Part shown: in pieces, positions 60,744 to 64,000 of the stretch
Layout of the letters: every line of letters starts with the position of its first letter
Position numbering within the stretch: position 1 is the stretch's first letter
Assembly: GCA_018894105.1 (NCBI GenBank)
Contig: CM032125.1
Coordinates: 32,659,032-32,723,031 of the forward strand
Length of the DNA stretch: 64,000 nt
Reading direction: 5' to 3'
Source of the DNA: Jacaranda mimosifolia
Lineage: Eukaryota; Streptophyta; Magnoliopsida; Lamiales; Bignoniaceae
Notes under the pieces: generated by a model
What the model saw: the letters and a program-made list of their open reading frames with translations, nothing else
Databases searched by the model: none
What the model was told of the DNA's origin: nothing
Translations under genes and position numbers: made by a program

Positions 60744-63700
60744 ATGGGGAATTCGTTTGGGTGCTCTGCCTCAGGGGAGAGATTGGTATCAGCTGCAAGA
60801 GATGGAGATTTTGTAGAGGCAAAGATGCTGTTGGATTGCAATCCATGCCTTGCAAAGTACTCAACTTTTGGTGGATTAAACTCTCCTCTTCACTTTGCTG
60901 CTGCTAAAGGCCACAATGAGGTTAAAGAATAATCCTTTGTTTTTATTATCTTTCTTTATTTCTTTTTTTTTTTTTTTTTTTTTTTCCCTTGAAAACCCGT
61001 CAATCTTTTTTCTTTCTCTTGGCCTTTTTTTATATGTTGATAATTCTTGTGGGTTTGTGTCCGAATTTGTGGGTTTTGGTTGTGGCCCTGATTTGTGGAA
61101 GTTCGGATTTTTAGATTGTTGCATTGTTGCTGGAGAATGGAGCGGATGTGAATTCAAGAAATTACTGTGGGCAGGTACAAGAATTTGCCTATTTTGCTTA
61201 TGTGGTTTTGAAGTTTGTATCTTTTGGGGAATATTGTGTGATTATGTGCTGGGGCATGAGTTAGTCTTCTTTTCTTCTTCTTTTTTTATTCTTCCAAGAA
61301 ATTGTAAAGTCCTATGTTGATAATTGGCTATATAATGTGAGATCAAACTGAATTGTGATTTTGATTGTTTAAATGGATTGCAAGATAGTATTATTGGGAA
61401 TGTTTTCTTGGATTTGCAGATCATGATTTGATCTCTGTTAAGTTGGAGTCTTAATTGTGGTGTAATTGCTTCTGCAGACAGCACTGATGCAAGCATGTCG
61501 ATATGGGCACTGGGAAGTTGTTCAAACTCTTCTTCTTTTCAGATGCAATGTGAGTTTTTCACTTCCGACAACTTTTTCGTTTTATCCTTCTCTCCGGTTT
61601 CTATATTGGGCCAATTTTTTATTTAGAAAGTTTGATAACATATTTCAGTATTTGATCTTCACATATAGATGCAATCTATTGGCTTTCAGGCTCAGATATT
61701 ATTTCAGTTACTTTGTCTGATTAAATTTGGGTAGTTATCATTCGATTGTTAAATTTTTACTTGAGGGTCCTGTTCTGGGTGCCTTTCAGGTTACTAGAGC
61801 AGATTATCTTAGCGGGAGGACTGCTCTACATTTTGCGGCTATCAATGGACATGTCCGATGTATGAGATTAGTGGTTGCTGATTTTGTTCCAAGTGCTACA
61901 TATGAATCTCCAAATGCTCAAGCAATAAGTGACAGAAGTGACGGTTCTAATACTAAAACCAAGTATGAACAAAGGTCTGTGGTCTTTTGGAATATCTTTT
62001 AACCATATCCTTGCTTGTTAACATCATATCAGGTTCCTAGGCCGGAGTGAGGCATGACGGTTTATCTTAGTTTGTGTCTTTCTTCTATTTTAAATAGATT
62101 TTTAACAAGGGTCAGAATCAGATTGCATAAGTTGAAGAAGTGCCATTGAAATTTTAGAAAACAATAGCATGTTTGAGGTTGCTGATAGACAAGCTTTGCC
62201 GTGTTTAAGAGTGTTCTTGATCTGTTGAAGATGGAGATAGATGAACTTATCAGAATGAAGAACAGATGGAAATGCTCTAATTTTGGAAATTTTGATAAAT
62301 TTGTTAATAAAAGATCACCTTTTTGACCTGTTGCTTTTCTTCGTGGTGAGGATATTATTTGTAATGATTAAAAAATCTCCAAATAAAATATGGTTGCATA
62401 TCCACCCTCACGATATGACTGCGCTTGCAAAATTTTGCGGATGATCTTTTGCCAGTTTGATCAGGTTCTTATATGAGAAAGTCGATAGGCAAATCTTGTC
62501 CCTCAAGATGATAATGGTTATTCAATTAAAATGGGCTAAAAGCATAAACCTTTACCTATTATTCATTACACATTATCCTTCCACTGCAGTGCTCTCGCCA
62601 AATTTGTAAACAAGGCTGCTGATGGTGGTATTACTGCTCTTCATATGGCTGCCTTAAACGGATACTTTGACTGTGTACAGCTCCTACTTGACCTTCATGC
62701 AAATGTGTCAGCCGTCACGTTCCATTACGGAACATCAATGGATTTGATAGGTATCTTATTATCTTAAACGTATATAGTATCTCGTCGGGAAGACCTCTGT
62801 TGTTCATTACTAAGCTATCTCGGTTCATAACCTTATAGGGGCTGGAAGCACTCCTTTGCATTATGCTGCTTGTGGAGGAAATTTAAAATGCTGCCAGGTG
62901 ATGATTAGTTCTTCATTAAGAAACTTATCAGTGAAATCGTTTGTCCATAGTTTCTTGGTAATTGTGATACTTTCTGCTTCTGCAGATCCTTCTTGCAAGA
63001 GGTGCTAGCCGTTTATCATTAAACTGCAATGGGTAATGCTCTGTAGATATATTCCTCTAAACTTTAATTGTGTACCTATCCATATGCAACACCTGACGAA
63101 TGTGTGCACTTTTCCAGATGGCTGCCACTTGATGTTGCAAGAATGTGGGGGCGTCATTGGCTTGAGCCCCTGTTGGATCCTAATTCTGATTTGCCAATCC
63201 CAGTATTCCCACCTTCCAATTATTTATCATTGCCGCTCATGAGCGTGCTAAATATAGCAAGGTAGGATAGAAGAAGTTTTAACTGTAGCTTTACTCCCTC
63301 AGTTTGTTTTAATAACTTTTGTTACGTATTTTGAAGTAGCATATACTAATTTGAGCATGGTCATAATAACATTTATCTTTGGTTTAATATGAACAAACAA
63401 ATGCAATTGATTGTGGAATTATTCTTGTTCTGTTATGTATTGAAGTAGTTATAATCTTTTCCCTTCCGTCAATGATTGGTCGTTAACATTGAAAAATTCT
63501 GGGTTCTCGCTGCAGAGACTGTGGGTTGCAGTTCTCGGCTAGTGCTTCTGATGACGCTGATATTTGTGCTGTTTGCTTGGAGAGAGCATGTACAGTAGCA
63601 GCTGAAGGTTTGCCGTCTCTTTCCCTGTGAACATGCTTTCTCTACGTGAATTATAGTGTGTCCATTTTTCTTGTTTTATAGGTACTCAACTTTGTTCATT

Positions 63701-64000
63701 CTTGTTCATTCCTGCTCTATGTCGACCAACAGAGTGGCAAAAATTGGCTTGAATACATGATGATTTGACTGTTTTTGCTCTACTCAATGATACCTGTAGT
63801 GGCAGAATTATCCTACCATCGACAGCATCAAGGCCTACGTGAATATAATTAAATTTGAACAAATGCTATAGTTGAAACCAGTTAAATTGGTAGACATGCT
63901 TTATTACTATCAGCCATTAGGTTCAAGTACAATATAAGCCTAGCTTGTTTTTTGAAAATCAAGGAATGATATTTCTACCGTCTGATCTTATTCCAACTAG
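60744..64000 (+). CDS. Ankyrin-repeat/RING E3 ubiquitin ligase, XB3 family (XBAT33-like), right end missing
   Basis: Nine exons are seen: 60744-60920, 61115-61174, 61478-61549, 61790-61974, 62590-62750, 62839-62897, 62986-63032, 63118-63261 and 63516-63607. They total 997 nt, 332 complete codons, all in frame. The N-terminus [21 protein letters not shown] has Gly2 and Cys7 in a context suited to myristoylation and acylation. Ankyrin repeats follow ([72 protein letters not shown]). The last exon opens a RING finger ([16 protein letters not shown]); the remaining zinc ligands lie beyond the window. Such proteins ubiquitinate targets in ethylene, root and immune signalling. Sequence agrees best with XBAT33 as I remember it. 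Small exons of 47, 59 and 60 nt are present. Confidence 0.94.

Noticed and set aside
60942..60990. Poly-T tract as a gene end or integration mark
   Set aside because: It lies in the first intron of the XB3-family gene, and both neighbouring splice sites are intact.
61727..61789. In-frame sequence upstream of exon 4 of the XB3-family gene ([10 protein letters not shown])
   Set aside because: It resembles an ankyrin helix, but the preceding exon joins in frame at 61790 through a normal TTTCAG acceptor, and family proteins have no insertion here.

Overview
This is a 64-kb piece of a plant nuclear genome, most likely a eudicot. The evidence is five intron-bearing or organelle-targeted genes of plant-specific families, GT-AG introns with T-rich acceptors, very AT-rich intergenic DNA, and many small non-autonomous transposons. 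I see no bacterial operons, phage genes or CRISPR arrays. The exact species cannot be read from the sequence.

Layout of genes. (1) 5401-8945, plus: an IQ67-domain calmodulin-binding (IQD) protein, 3 coding exons, 495 aa. (2) 11252-11325 and 13550-13623, plus: two nearly identical tRNA-Val(AAC) genes. (3) 17487-20215, minus: a plant rhomboid-like intramembrane serine protease, 5 exons, 328 aa, catalytic Ser184 and His236. (4) 37781-41896, plus: a class IV HD-Zip transcription factor of the ANL2/HDG1 type, 9 coding exons, 807 aa. (5) 48601-49947, plus: an intronless PORR-domain (WHAT'S THIS FACTOR) organellar RNA-splicing protein, 448 aa. (6) 60744 to the right edge, plus: an ankyrin-repeat/RING E3 ubiquitin ligase of the XB3 family, closest in my memory to XBAT33, 9 exons seen, cut by the window edge inside the RING. 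Every exon join listed keeps frame at GT-AG sites. The genes are unrelated in function and look like ordinary independent loci.

The space between genes is mostly transposon debris, and much of it can be delimited to the base. There is a Mutator-like element (13648-17069) with about 85-bp terminal inverted repeats (TIRs) and a perfect 9-bp target-site duplication (TSD). It is itself broken by a PIF/Harbinger-like element and a hAT-like element. Six hAT-like non-autonomous elements are spread over the window, three with perfect 8-bp TSDs and three with decayed ones. They share a terminal pattern close to TAGG..TG.CAAT followed by GGGT/GGGC-rich subterminal sequence. Two copies of one of these families lie head to head about 3.2 kb apart. 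Several PIF/Harbinger-like MITEs, three tRNA-derived SINEs (one inside the rhomboid gene), a probable solo LTR, and a gag-only LTR retrotransposon (42487-46162, minus) complete the picture.

Nothing here is a clear new biological system. The points most worth a second look are the shared hAT terminal signature, the nested Mutator-like element with a GC-rich insert, the gag-only retroelement whose two LTRs decayed unequally, the overlapping upstream ORF of the IQD gene, and the tandem duplication at the presumed leader-intron acceptor plus NAGNAG acceptor of the HD-Zip gene.
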